From M3007 sp964646615 (GTDB lineage: Bacteria > Bacteroidota > Bacteroidia > Chitinophagales > Saprospiraceae): 64,000 nt of DNA. Each line of letters starts with the position of its first letter. Position 1 is the first letter of the stretch. Location: positions 124,001-188,000 of the forward strand of contig CAZYEV010000008.1 in NCBI GenBank assembly GCA_964646615.1, given 5' to 3'. Positions 8,552-17,681 of the stretch are shown piece by piece. The notes under the pieces were generated by a model, which had not been told where the DNA came from, did not search any database, and saw only the letters and a program-made list of their open reading frames with translations. The position numbers and the translations under genes were made by a program.

Positions 8552-8817
8552 TACGTCCGGATAGCTTGCGGCGTTGCGCAGCAGGCGGCGCCTTCAGCCG
8601 TAAACCGCCACAAGAATAGGGGTTCTCGCTCATTCGGCAATAGCGCTGTTGGAAATCACTTTGAGCGCAGATGCAGGCGGGGGTTTCACGGTCTTTGCCT
8701 GAGCAGCAGCGCGCAGTATTTTTAGATTTGCATGGCCGAAGCACTTTGGCTTCTCTCAATTTGCTGCCGAGTGCCCATGAAATTTGCACTTTTTCACGCC
8801 CGGGCGGGCAGTCGTCT

Positions 8818-8825
8818 TAGTTTTG
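8818..8825 (+). promoter_or_regulatory. -7 element TAGTTTTG for the RND permease
   Basis: An exact TAnnTTTG match 31 bases before the ATG at 8857. A second match, TAGATTTG at 8723-8730, lies further upstream in the same gap. Otherwise the 8552-8856 gap holds nothing clear. Confidence 0.5.
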
Positions 8826-8856
8826 CCGCCCGAAGCTGCCCTTTGCGTTCGTAGCG

Positions 8857-11800
8857 ATGAATCTGACCGCCCTTTCTATACGCCGCCCGTCGCTGGTGAT
8901 TGTGGTGTTTGCCGTGCTGATGTTCATGGGCATCGCCAGTTACCTGAGCCTGCCCATTGAGATGGTGCCCAAGTTTGACCCGCCGGTGATCACCATTTCG
9001 GCCATTTATCCGGGTGCTTCGCCAGCAGAGGTGGAAAATGCAGTGGCGCGTCCGCTGGAAGATGCTGTAGCTTCTTTGGAAGGCGTACAGCTCATTCAGA
9101 TAGGCTCGAATGAGGGTATTTGCTTCATTGCCCTGGAGTTGAACCAGCAGATAGACCTGGACCGAGCGGTGCAGGAATTGCAGCGCAAGATCAACCAGAT
9201 TTTACCCACCCTTCCGCGCGAGGTGCGCCCGCCGGTGGTCAACAAGTTTGCGCTGTCGGAATTACCGGTGATGCGGCTGGCGGTGCGTTCCCGCCTGGCC
9301 GGCACAGAGTTTTACGACATGGTGAAGACCCGCCTGCTGCCGGAGCTGACGCAGGTGCGCGGGGTGGCGCAAATCAGCATTTTGGGCGGTGAAATGCGCG
9401 AGGTGCGGGTGAATATCAGCCGATCGCGGTTGGAACAGTACGGGCTGTCGTTGCTTCAAATAGCGCAGGTAATCCAGGCGTCTAATCTGGAGTTTCCTAC
9501 AGGCAAGGTGGTCAGCGGCGACACGCAAGTGCGCATCCGGCTGGCAGGCAAGATCAACACGCTGGAGGAGTTGCGCCGCCTGGTGGTGGGCCGCTCGCGC
9601 CAGGGCGGGCTGATCTATCTGGGCGACATCGCTGACGTTCAGGATGGCGCGCGCGAGCCGGAGGTCTTCAGCCGGCTGAACGGCGAGCCGACGCTGGCCT
9701 TAGAGGTACGCAAACAAGGCGACGCCAACGCCGTGGAAATGAGCCGCCTGCTGCTTCAGAAGATGGCACAGTTGGAAAAGTCTTACCAGCGCGAAGGGCT
9801 GAAGTTCGAGGTCATCTCCAACTCGACGGTGTTCATCCGTCAGGCGACGGACGCTGTCATTCACGACTTGCTTATGGCCGTCGTGTTGGTGGCGTTGGTC
9901 ATGCTGCTGTTTTTGCACAGCTTGCGCAATGCGGCCATCGTGCTGGTGTCTATTCCGACCTCCATCGTCAGCACGTTTGTGATGATGAAGGTGGCCGGTT
10001 ATTCCATCAATATGATGTCGCTGCTGGGGCTGTCGCTATCCATCGGCATCTTGGTGGACGACGCCATTGTGGTTATCGAGAACATTTACCGCCATTTGGA
10101 GATGGGCAAAAGCCGCGTTCAGGCGGCTTACGACGGTCGGCAGGAGATCGGCTTCACAGCCATCAGCATTACGCTGGTGGATGTGGTGGTTTTTCTGCCC
10201 ATCATTTTCACTACAGGGCTGGTGCCCAATCTGCTGCGCCAGTTCTGCATGACGGTGCTGGTGGCCACCCTGATGTCGCTGCTGGTGTCGTTTACGCTGG
10301 TGCCCTGGCTGGCGTCGCGCGTGGGCAAGTTGCACCGCTTTGAGGGGCGCAACTTCGCGGGGCAACTGGTGCTGCGTTTTGAGGCCTTTTTAGATCGAAT
10401 GGCCGAGGGTTTCGTCAACGCCCTGCGTTGGGCGCTGCGCAACTGGAAGACCAAGGCTACTGTGCTGCTCATCATCGGTGTTTTGGGTGCCGGCTCCGGG
10501 TGGTTGGTAACGTCGGGGTTCATTGGCAACGCCTTCATTGAGTCGGGCGAGCGCGGCGAGTTTCTTATTGAGGTGGAATTGCCCAAGACGGCCTCCCTGG
10601 CCCAAACCGACGCTGCCGTGCGCCAGGCGGAAGAATGGCTGCGCCAACAGGAACACGTCCGACGGCTGTTCACCACCGTAGGCACTACTACGAAATCTTT
10701 TGGCCTGAGTGCGCCGTATGTGGCAGAAATTCTGGTCGAACTGGCGCCTTACCCGCGCCCGCGACGCATCTCAACGGATGTGTTTGCCCGACAGGCCAAG
10801 CTGAAACTGGAGGAACGCATCGCTGGCGCCCAGATCCGCGCCAACCCGATTGATATCTTGGGGCTGTCGTTCTCACCCATCGAGGTGCGCATCAATGGCC
10901 CTGACTTGGACAGCCTGCTGGCCATGTCCGATGAGGTGATGCGCGCCATGGCCTCTGTGCCGGGCTGTGTCGAAATCACGCCCAGCGTAGAGGCTGGCAA
11001 CCCGGAGGTGCAGGTCGTCGTGGACCGCCAGCGCATGGCCGAATACGGTCTGACCATGGCCCAATTGGGCCTGACGCTCCAGACGGCCTTCAGCGGAAAT
11101 ACCGATGCGCGCTTCCGCGACGGGGCCAACGAATACCCCATCCGCGTAGCGCTGGATGCCTTCGATCGCCGCAGTGCCGAAGACATCCGCAACCTGACCA
11201 TCATCAACCCCTTAGGCATGCCTATAGCCATCCGCCAGTTTGCCGAAGTGCGCGAAGGCTCTGGTCCTACCCGATTAGAGCGCCGCGACCGCCTGCCCTC
11301 CGTGCAGTTTTCGGCATCGGTCATCGGGCGCCCAACGGGTACGGTAGCCCGCGAGGTCAAGGCGAAGGTGATGGCCCTGCGCCCACCCGCCGGCGCACAC
11401 TTCCAATTCGGCGGCGACTTGCGGCGTCAGGAAGAAAGCATCGGCTCCATTGGCTTCGCCCTCTGGGCCTCCTTAGTGCTGGTGTACTTAGTGATGGTGG
11501 CTCTCTACGACAACTGGATGTACCCCTTCGTCGTCCTGCTCTCCATACCGCTGTCGGTCATCGGCGCCTTCTTAGCCATGGCCCTGGCGCAGCAAAACCT
11601 CACGGTATTCACCGGGCTGGGTCTGCTGATGCTGGTGGGTCTGGTGGGCAAAAACGCCATCTTAGTAGTGGACTTTGCCAATCACCTCAAACAGCGCGGC
11701 ATGGGCCTGACGCAGGCGCTCCTGCAAGCCACCAGACTGCGCTTCCGGCCCATCCTCATGACCAATATCTCTATGATTATCGGTCTGCTGCCCCTGGCGC

Positions 11801-11976
11801 TCTCCACCAGCGCCGGCTCAGCCTGGAAGGTCGGTTTAGCCTGGGCCATCATCGGCGGCCTGAGCTCCTCGATGTTCCTGTCGCTCATCTTCGTACCCGT
11901 AGTGTATGCCCTTTTCGATACCCTGCTGCACCGACTCGGCTTAGATAAAAAAGAAACCATCGAGTTCGTCGAATAG
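8857..11976 (+). CDS. RND-family efflux permease (AcrB-like)
   Basis: 1039 residues, the normal size for an HAE-type RND pump. N-terminal helix (RPSLVIVVFAVLMFMGIASYLSLP), two large periplasmic loops, and two six-helix bundles. The proton-relay acids are present in LVDDAIVVIENIYRH (TM4) and the TM10 lysine in LVGLVGKNAILVVDFANH. It should export amphiphilic compounds across the envelope by proton exchange. No membrane-fusion protein or outer-membrane channel gene is adjacent; the next gene is an unrelated NAD(P)-binding protein, so its partners must be encoded elsewhere. Confidence 0.92.
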   Translation: MNLTALSIRRPSLVIVVFAVLMFMGIASYLSLPIEMVPKFDPPVITISAIYPGASPAEVENAVARPLEDAVASLEGVQLIQIGSNEGICFIALELNQQIDLDRAVQELQRKINQILPTLPREVRPPVVNKFALSELPVMRLAVRSRLAGTEFYDMVKTRLLPELTQVRGVAQISILGGEMREVRVNISRSRLEQYGLSLLQIAQVIQASNLEFPTGKVVSGDTQVRIRLAGKINTLEELRRLVVGRSRQGGLIYLGDIADVQDGAREPEVFSRLNGEPTLALEVRKQGDANAVEMSRLLLQKMAQLEKSYQREGLKFEVISNSTVFIRQATDAVIHDLLMAVVLVALVMLLFLHSLRNAAIVLVSIPTSIVSTFVMMKVAGYSINMMSLLGLSLSIGILVDDAIVVIENIYRHLEMGKSRVQAAYDGRQEIGFTAISITLVDVVVFLPIIFTTGLVPNLLRQFCMTVLVATLMSLLVSFTLVPWLASRVGKLHRFEGRNFAGQLVLRFEAFLDRMAEGFVNALRWALRNWKTKATVLLIIGVLGAGSGWLVTSGFIGNAFIESGERGEFLIEVELPKTASLAQTDAAVRQAEEWLRQQEHVRRLFTTVGTTTKSFGLSAPYVAEILVELAPYPRPRRISTDVFARQAKLKLEERIAGAQIRANPIDILGLSFSPIEVRINGPDLDSLLAMSDEVMRAMASVPGCVEITPSVEAGNPEVQVVVDRQRMAEYGLTMAQLGLTLQTAFSGNTDARFRDGANEYPIRVALDAFDRRSAEDIRNLTIINPLGMPIAIRQFAEVREGSGPTRLERRDRLPSVQFSASVIGRPTGTVAREVKAKVMALRPPAGAHFQFGGDLRRQEESIGSIGFALWASLVLVYLVMVALYDNWMYPFVVLLSIPLSVIGAFLAMALAQQNLTVFTGLGLLMLVGLVGKNAILVVDFANHLKQRGMGLTQALLQATRLRFRPILMTNISMIIGLLPLALSTSAGSAWKVGLAWAIIGGLSSSMFLSLIFVPVVYALFDTLLHRLGLDKKETIEFVE

Positions 11977-12032
11977 CCCAGCAACCTCATGCCCAGACTA
12001 CACGACAGCATCTTTTTCAACAGGACTTGACC

Positions 12033-12674
12033 ATGAAAACCGCTCTCCTCCTCGGCGCTACCGGTCTGGTAGGCCAGCACCTGCTTCGGCGACTGCTCGA
12101 CGACCCACACTACGACACCGTGATAACCCTGACGCGCCGCCCGCTAACCATAGAACACCCGCGGCTGCGCTCCATCGTGTTCGACTTTGAGCACCCCGAC
12201 CCACAGGTCGTGCGCGCTGACGACCTCTACTGTGCCTTAGGCACCACCCTTCGCAAAGCCGGCTCAAAAGCCGCCCAATACCGCGTGGACGTGGAGTACC
12301 CTCTGGCCCTGGGTCGCATCGCACGCGCTAACGGTGTGCGGCAGTACCTGCTGGTCTCGTCGGTGGGCGCCAATGCCCGCTCTTCCTCGTTCTACCTGCG
12401 CATGAAGGGCGAACTGGAGCAGCAATTGGCCGCTCTGGGCTTCGAAGCCTTCATCTCCGCACGCCCATCCCTCCTGCTGGGCGAACGCGCCGAATTTCGC
12501 TTAGGCGAACGCATCGGCATTGCGCTGGAGCGCCTCTTCCGCCCACTCATCCCGCCGCGCTACCGAGGCATACATGCTGACCAGGTAGCAGCAGCCCTCA
12601 TCGCCCTGGCGCACGCTGGCCTGCATGGGACGCATTTTGTGGAGTCGGAGCAGTTACGAAGACAACCTTACTAA
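12033..12674 (+). CDS. NAD(P)-binding Rossmann protein (HTATIP2/YbjT-like)
   Basis: 213 residues starting at the ATG at 12033; a TTG two codons upstream is not needed. The N terminus carries a Rossmann GATGLVGQHLL motif, then DLYCALGTT and a YLLVSSVGANARSSSFYLRMKGELEQ region like atypical short-chain reductases of the TIP30 type. The substrate is unknown. It sits 56 bases after the RND permease gene and may share its transcript. Confidence 0.78.
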   Translation: MKTALLLGATGLVGQHLLRRLLDDPHYDTVITLTRRPLTIEHPRLRSIVFDFEHPDPQVVRADDLYCALGTTLRKAGSKAAQYRVDVEYPLALGRIARANGVRQYLLVSSVGANARSSSFYLRMKGELEQQLAALGFEAFISARPSLLLGERAEFRLGERIGIALERLFRPLIPPRYRGIHADQVAAALIALAHAGLHGTHFVESEQLRRQPY

Positions 12675-12707
12675 CCTCACGCAAGGCTGCTGCGAGGCAA
12701 ACGGCGC

Positions 12708-12767
12708 AAAAAAACCGTCGAGGGCACAGAGGCGCTTACCGCGCCGTCTCTCCACACCCTCGACGGT
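12708..12767 (-). terminator. strong hairpin with T7 on the minus strand
   Basis: ACCGTCGAGGG (12714-12724) and CCCTCGACGGT (12757-12767) are a perfect 11-bp inverted repeat, with an inner GGCGC/GCGCC stem. On the minus strand it is followed by seven Ts (12714-12708), the form of an intrinsic terminator. Both flanking genes run on the plus strand, so what it terminates is unclear. The rest of 12675-12863 holds no gene. Confidence 0.55.
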
Positions 12768-12851
12768 GAAAAAGAAAATTCCAGAGACCGCAAAGATGGC
12801 TTTAGCCAGAACAGCCGTCTCAACCGAGCGTAACACCAATTATACGTACCC

Positions 12852-12859
12852 TATCTTTA
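12852..12859 (+). promoter_or_regulatory. imperfect -7 element TATCTTTA
   Basis: One mismatch to TAnnTTTG, only 4 bases before the ATG of the lipoprotein gene at 12864. Confidence 0.3.
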
Positions 12860-12863
12860 CCCA

Positions 12864-13535
12864 ATGAACTGTGTTTTCAATGCCCTGCCAGCTGCCCTGA
12901 TTGCGGTGCTATCGCTGACTATTGCTTGCCAGTCTCCCCAAGGGCCGACGTCGCGACAGAGCGATCTGCTGGCCTTTTTCGACGCTTTACCCGTCCCCGA
13001 TACGCTGCTTGTGGAGGTGCCAGACGACAACGAACCTGACCCTGCCGGAGACTCAATACCGACGGTGCTGTTTTTCTGCTTGTTAGATACTGCCTTGTTG
13101 CAGGAGATAGCATACATAGCCGAGCCTGGCGGAGTTGACCGCATCTGGGGCCTGCGGCGCTTTGCGCTGAGTGCGGACGTGGAGGCCTGCGTGGTGTATA
13201 TTCGCCATTTCTGGTTCGAGCATGTTTCCCTGTTGCTGTACGATCGGCGCCGGCAGGCATTCACCGGGCGGCACACCCTGGCCGAATGGTACGGCGGCGA
13301 AGGCGGGCAGGTGCTGACCGGTAGCTGGCTGTTGGACTACGACGGCGACGGCGACCGGGACATCGTGCGACGGGTCATCCAGTATGCCATTCTGCTGGAC
13401 GACAACCACGAGGCGCAGCAAGTAACGGACGAGTCCGCCGAGGTGCTGCTCTGGCGCGACGGGCACTTCGAGGCGCAGCCGGTGCCCGACGAGGCGGCAC
13501 TGATCAGGCGGTTCCCTATCCGCTCTTACTGGTAA
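12864..13535 (+). CDS. predicted lipoprotein, function unknown
   Basis: 223 residues. A lipoprotein signal peptide ends in a lipobox-like LTIAC at about residues 18-22, so the mature protein is probably membrane-anchored. The mature part has a calcium-loop-like DYDGDGDRD near residue 158 and otherwise resembles no family I recognise. It stands between the strong hairpin upstream and the amidohydrolase gene downstream. Confidence 0.65.
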   Translation: MNCVFNALPAALIAVLSLTIACQSPQGPTSRQSDLLAFFDALPVPDTLLVEVPDDNEPDPAGDSIPTVLFFCLLDTALLQEIAYIAEPGGVDRIWGLRRFALSADVEACVVYIRHFWFEHVSLLLYDRRRQAFTGRHTLAEWYGGEGGQVLTGSWLLDYDGDGDRDIVRRVIQYAILLDDNHEAQQVTDESAEVLLWRDGHFEAQPVPDEAALIRRFPIRSYW

Positions 13536-13588
13536 GGAGAGCCTTTGGCCCAGGGCAGCGCGTGCGGCGGCAATCGCCATCAATTGCC

Positions 13589-13596
13589 TATGTTTG
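13589..13596 (+). promoter_or_regulatory. -7 element TATGTTTG for the amidohydrolase fusion gene
   Basis: An exact TAnnTTTG match 25 bases before the ATG at 13622. It falls inside the longer open frame that begins at 13562, arguing for the downstream start. Confidence 0.55.
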
Positions 13597-13621
13597 CCGC
13601 TCACTTTTTTGTTCAGCGTTT

Positions 13622-16600
13622 ATGAATCGTTCGTTGCTCTTCGCAATTGCCACAGCCTTCCTTGCCGTTCAGGCGCAGGCGCAGACCGAGAAAAAGAAAT
13701 GGGACGTTTCGGCGCCAGAGGGCATTCCGCTTCAGGAGGTCTCGTTCACCGTAAGTGAAGGCACATGGATGAACCTTGATGTGAGCCCCGACGGCCAGAC
13801 GGTGGTGTTTGACCTGCTGGGCGATATTTACGCCATGCCTATTTCGGGTAGCGAAGCGCGCTGCCTGCGCTCGGGATTGGCCTGGGAGGTGCAGCCGCGC
13901 TTTTCGCCCGATGGGCGCAAGATCCTGTTCACCTCCGACGCCGGCGGTGGCGATAACATCTGGGTGATGAACGCCGATGGCACAGAGGCGCGCCAGGTAA
14001 CGAAGGAGACCTTCCGCCTGCTTAACAATCCGGCCTGGATGCCCGACGGGGAATACTTTGTGGCGCGCAAGCACTTCACCAGCACGCGCTCGCTGGGGGC
14101 GGGTGAGATGTGGCTCTACCACCTTTCGGGCGGCGAGGGTGTGCAGCTGACGAAGCGCAAGAACGACCAACAGGACGTCAACGAACCTTCCGTCAGCCCA
14201 GACGGGCGCTATGTCTATTTCAGCGAAGACCTCTACGGCGGGGGCTTTTTCCAATACAACAAGGACCCACACAAGCAAATTTTTGCCATACGCCGCTACG
14301 ACCGCCAGACGGGCAAGGTCGAAACCCTCACGGGCGGCTCCGGAGGGGCATGCCGGCCTCAGGTCAGCCCTGATGGCCAGTGGCTCGCCTTCGTGCGCCG
14401 CGTGGACCTCAAGTCTGTCCTCTTCGTGCGCGAACTGAGCACAGGCAAGGAATACCCTCTGTACGACCAGCTGGACAAAGACCAGCAAGAGGCCTGGACC
14501 ATCTTCGGCGTTTATCCGGGCTATGCCTGGATGCCCATTGCCACAGGCAGCACAGCGCGCAGCATCGTCATCTGGGCTGGCGGCAAAATCCGCCGCATAG
14601 ACTTTGACCTCAAGCGCTTGGGCGAACGCCGCAGCGTTAGCGTGCGCGAGATACCGTTCCGCTGTACCGTCAATGCCCGGTTGGCCGAAACGGTGCGCTT
14701 CGAGAACCGCGTCTTCGAGCCGGAGTTCACCGCCCGCGCCATCCGGCACGCCATCACCAGTCCTGACGGCAAGACGCTTGTCTTCAACGCTGCAGGCAAA
14801 CTCTACAAAAAGACCCTACCCGACGGTACACCTGAGCCACTTATTCGGACTCCCTACGGCCGCTGCGTTTTTATAGACGCCGAAGCCACTGACCCGGAGA
14901 TGCTCGAATTTGAGCCCGACTTTTCGCCCGATGGCCAGCGCGTGGTGTTCGTCAGCTGGAACGACGTCCTCGGCGGTGCTCTCTGGCAGGTGCGCCTGGC
15001 GGACGGTCGTCCGGAGCAAGTCCCAGTGCACGGGGGTATCTTCCGAACGCCTCGCTACTCACCTGACGGGCGGCGCATCGTGTTCCGCTTTCAAAATGGC
15101 GACGACGAGCTGGGCATCGCCAAAGTGGAAAAGCCGGGCATATATGTAGTGGATTTGAGCAAACCCGACCAGGCTCAATTCATCACCGACGAAGGCGAAA
15201 ACCCGCGCTTCAGCCCTGACGGCACGCGCATTTACGTGCAAACGGGCGGCTACCTCTTCGGCGCTCTGGATAAGAAACTCGTCTCCTTCGACCTCAACGG
15301 CCAGGACAGACGCGAGCTGTTCAAAAGCAAGTACGTCAACCAGTGGGCGCCCTCGCCCGACGGCCGCTGGTTAGCCTTCACCGAATTGCACAAAGCCTAC
15401 GTGTGTGCCTGGCCGCCAGCGGGTCAGACGATTGACCTGAGCGCCGACACGAAAGCCTTCCCCGTCAGCCTCATCTCCACCGACGCCGGCTACAACTTGC
15501 ACTGGAGCGCTGACAGCAAAAAGGTGTTCTACACGCTGGGCGACGAGTATTTCGCCATTGACCTGGCACAGCGCTTCGCCTTCTTGCCGGGCGCCCCCGA
15601 TAGCCTGCCACCACTGCCCTCCGCCGGTCTGAAGATTGGCCTGCGGCTGAAATCAGACCAGCCCGAAGGCTTTATCGTGTTAGAAAACGCCCGCATCATC
15701 CCCATGGAAGGCGACCGCGTGATTGAAAACGGCGTCGTGGCTGTCGAGAACAACCGCATCGCCTTTGTGGGCACCACCGCCGAATGGCGCAAAAACCTCG
15801 CCCTGCAGGCCAAAGCCCGCACGGGCCGCCGCATAGACTGCCGCGGCAAAACCATCCTGCCCGGCTTCGTGGATGTGCACGCCCATTCGGGCAACTTCCG
15901 CTACGGCCTCAACCCGCAAAAACAATGGGAGTACTACGCCAACCTGGCCTACGGCGTAACGACCATGCACGACCCCTCGGTCAACTCCGAAATGGCCTTC
16001 TCTAACGGCGAAATGCTGCGCGCCGGGCGCATGGTGGGCCCACGCCTGTACAGCACCGGAACCATCCTCTACGGAGCTGACGGCGACTTCAAGGCGCCCA
16101 TCAACAGCCTCGACGATGCCCGCAGCGCCCTGCGTCGTACGCAGGCGTGGGGGGCCTTTTCGGTGAAAAGCTACAACCAGCCCCGCCGCGACCAGCGCCA
16201 ACAAGTCATCGCCGCCGCGCGCGAACTGGGCATGATCGTCGTGCCCGAGGGCGGCTCCTTCTTCTACCACAACCTCAACCAGGTAGCCGACGGCCACACG
16301 GGCGTGGAACACAACCTGCCCGTGGCGCCCATCTACGACGACGTCATCCAATTCTGGCGCCGCACCCGGGCGCACAACACGCCCACGCTCGTCGTCTGCT
16401 ACGGCGCCGTCAACGGCGAATACTATTTCTATCAAAAAGAAGACATCTGGAAAAAAGAACGCCTACTGCGATTCACACCGCGCCACATCCTGAACGAGCG
16501 CGCCCGACATCGCACCATGATCCCGGAAGAGGAGTACGAGAACGGCCACATCCTCGTCAGCCGCCAACTCAAAAAGATGCTCGACGCCGGCATCCGCATC

Positions 16601-16996
16601 AACCTCGGCTCCCACGGCCAGCTGCAAGGCTTAGCCGCCCACTGGGAGCTGTGGATGCTCGCCCAGGGCGGCATGACGCCCATGGAGGCCCTGCGCTGCG
16701 CTACCCTGCACGGCGCTCAGTACATCGGCATGGACCGTGAAATCGGCTCCCTGGCGCCAGGCAAACTGGCCGACCTCATGGTGCTCGACAAAAACCCGCT
16801 GGAAAACATCCGCAACACCGAGCACATCCGCTACGTCATGATCAATGGCCGCCTCTACGACGCCAACACACTGGACGAAATTGCTCCTACGCCGCGCAAA
16901 CGCGAACCGTTCTGGTTCGAACTGCCGGGCAGCGACCTCAACGGAGCCGGCATCCAGCACACCTGTCAGGAGGCGAAGTGCGTTTGCGGACAGTGA
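13622..16996 (+). CDS. exported TolB-type propeller fused to amidohydrolase
   Basis: 1124 residues from the ATG at 13622, which begins a clean signal peptide (MNRSLLFAIATAFLAVQAQAQ). About residues 40-690 hold repeated SPDG-type TolB/PD40 propeller blades; about 690-1110 form an amidohydrolase with the metal motif H753-A-H755 in FVDVHAHSG, later HTGVEHNLP and GSHG, and a closing LAPGKLADLMVLD typical of imidazolonepropionase-type enzymes. It is probably a periplasmic or secreted metal-dependent hydrolase, perhaps acting on peptides or cyclic amides; the substrate is unknown. The C terminus holds three cysteines (CQEAKCVCGQ). Confidence 0.88.
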   Translation: MNRSLLFAIATAFLAVQAQAQTEKKKWDVSAPEGIPLQEVSFTVSEGTWMNLDVSPDGQTVVFDLLGDIYAMPISGSEARCLRSGLAWEVQPRFSPDGRKILFTSDAGGGDNIWVMNADGTEARQVTKETFRLLNNPAWMPDGEYFVARKHFTSTRSLGAGEMWLYHLSGGEGVQLTKRKNDQQDVNEPSVSPDGRYVYFSEDLYGGGFFQYNKDPHKQIFAIRRYDRQTGKVETLTGGSGGACRPQVSPDGQWLAFVRRVDLKSVLFVRELSTGKEYPLYDQLDKDQQEAWTIFGVYPGYAWMPIATGSTARSIVIWAGGKIRRIDFDLKRLGERRSVSVREIPFRCTVNARLAETVRFENRVFEPEFTARAIRHAITSPDGKTLVFNAAGKLYKKTLPDGTPEPLIRTPYGRCVFIDAEATDPEMLEFEPDFSPDGQRVVFVSWNDVLGGALWQVRLADGRPEQVPVHGGIFRTPRYSPDGRRIVFRFQNGDDELGIAKVEKPGIYVVDLSKPDQAQFITDEGENPRFSPDGTRIYVQTGGYLFGALDKKLVSFDLNGQDRRELFKSKYVNQWAPSPDGRWLAFTELHKAYVCAWPPAGQTIDLSADTKAFPVSLISTDAGYNLHWSADSKKVFYTLGDEYFAIDLAQRFAFLPGAPDSLPPLPSAGLKIGLRLKSDQPEGFIVLENARIIPMEGDRVIENGVVAVENNRIAFVGTTAEWRKNLALQAKARTGRRIDCRGKTILPGFVDVHAHSGNFRYGLNPQKQWEYYANLAYGVTTMHDPSVNSEMAFSNGEMLRAGRMVGPRLYSTGTILYGADGDFKAPINSLDDARSALRRTQAWGAFSVKSYNQPRRDQRQQVIAAARELGMIVVPEGGSFFYHNLNQVADGHTGVEHNLPVAPIYDDVIQFWRRTRAHNTPTLVVCYGAVNGEYYFYQKEDIWKKERLLRFTPRHILNERARHRTMIPEEEYENGHILVSRQLKKMLDAGIRINLGSHGQLQGLAAHWELWMLAQGGMTPMEALRCATLHGAQYIGMDREIGSLAPGKLADLMVLDKNPLENIRNTEHIRYVMINGRLYDANTLDEIAPTPRKREPFWFELPGSDLNGAGIQHTCQEAKCVCGQ

Positions 16997-17062
16997 GCAG
17001 GCCGGCAAAACACAACACTTGCCGCTGCACCTTATTTTCACTTATAAAAAAATGCGTGCGCT

Positions 17063-17464
17063 ATGAAAGTCGCCGTTTGGGATACCTACTTCCGCCAGCC
17101 GAATGGCGTTACGCTGCACTTCGACATCCTGGTGCCGGAGGCGGCTTCTGACTTTGCCACCGTCTGCGCTTACGGCCAGCAATACCTGGCGGGCCGTGGC
17201 TTTCCGCAAGCCTCGCTCGAGGCTTCGCAATGTCAGTTTTGCCATGTGGAAGAACCAACGGAGGAGATGCTTGCCGCCTTCGAGCGGCAGGGCTATTCCA
17301 TCGTGGATATGGAAGATATTCCGCCGGTGCTGCCGCCTGAGCCTACCCGGCGCGACTACATCCTGCACCTGCGCGCCCACTACCCGGAATACCGGTTTGC
17401 CGACTTTCGAGGAAAGACACTGGAGGAGGTAAGGGAAATGGTTGCGCACAAGGACAGCCGGTGA
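17063..17464 (+). CDS. DUF2024 family protein with C-terminal extension
   Basis: 133 residues. The first 87 match DUF2024 (KVAVWDTYFRQPNGVTLHFDILVP, then CQFCHVEE and YSIVDMEDI). The remaining 46 or so, rich in charged residues (RDYILHLRAHYPEYRF), extend beyond the usual length of about 85-90. The CxxCH-like CQFCH could bind metal, but this is not a cytochrome because no export signal is present. Function is unknown. It is 66 bases after the amidohydrolase fusion gene. Confidence 0.78.
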   Translation: MKVAVWDTYFRQPNGVTLHFDILVPEAASDFATVCAYGQQYLAGRGFPQASLEASQCQFCHVEEPTEEMLAAFERQGYSIVDMEDIPPVLPPEPTRRDYILHLRAHYPEYRFADFRGKTLEEVREMVAHKDSR

Positions 17465-17669
17465 TCCTCCCTCGTGCTGGGCGTAACGCTCGCAGGCGCC
17501 GGGGGGCAGTGCTTGTCCATTTCCGACAGCAAATAAAGCCAACAAATGCCAGGACAGGCAACTGCTCTTAACCCAATGGAATTCAGGGGCTTAATCGGAT
17601 GGTGTTAGTTGAAAAACGCTAATGCCCGTTCTTTTTCAGAGGGTTCATCGCGTTTCCGTCAGGTGCTCT

Positions 17670-17677
17670 TACCTTCG
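17670..17677 (+). promoter_or_regulatory. imperfect -7 element TACCTTCG for the acylase gene
   Basis: One mismatch to TAnnTTTG, 4 bases before the ATG at 17682. The remainder of the 17465-17681 gap shows nothing else. Confidence 0.35.
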
Positions 17678-17681
17678 CCGC

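Noticed and set aside
8541..8789. An 82-codon minus-strand open frame upstream of the ECF sigma gene
   Set aside because: Overlaps the sigma start, has no likeness to any protein, and is rich in Cys and Arg as random GC-rich frames are.
8732..8854. A 40-codon plus-strand open frame just before the RND permease, with TAGATTTG ending 1 base upstream
   Set aside because: A -7 element that close would start transcription inside the frame; the translation looks random. The upstream element may still be a second promoter.
13613..14749. A 378-codon minus-strand open frame under the propeller region
   Set aside because: No family likeness, and the plus strand carries clear SPDG propeller repeats.
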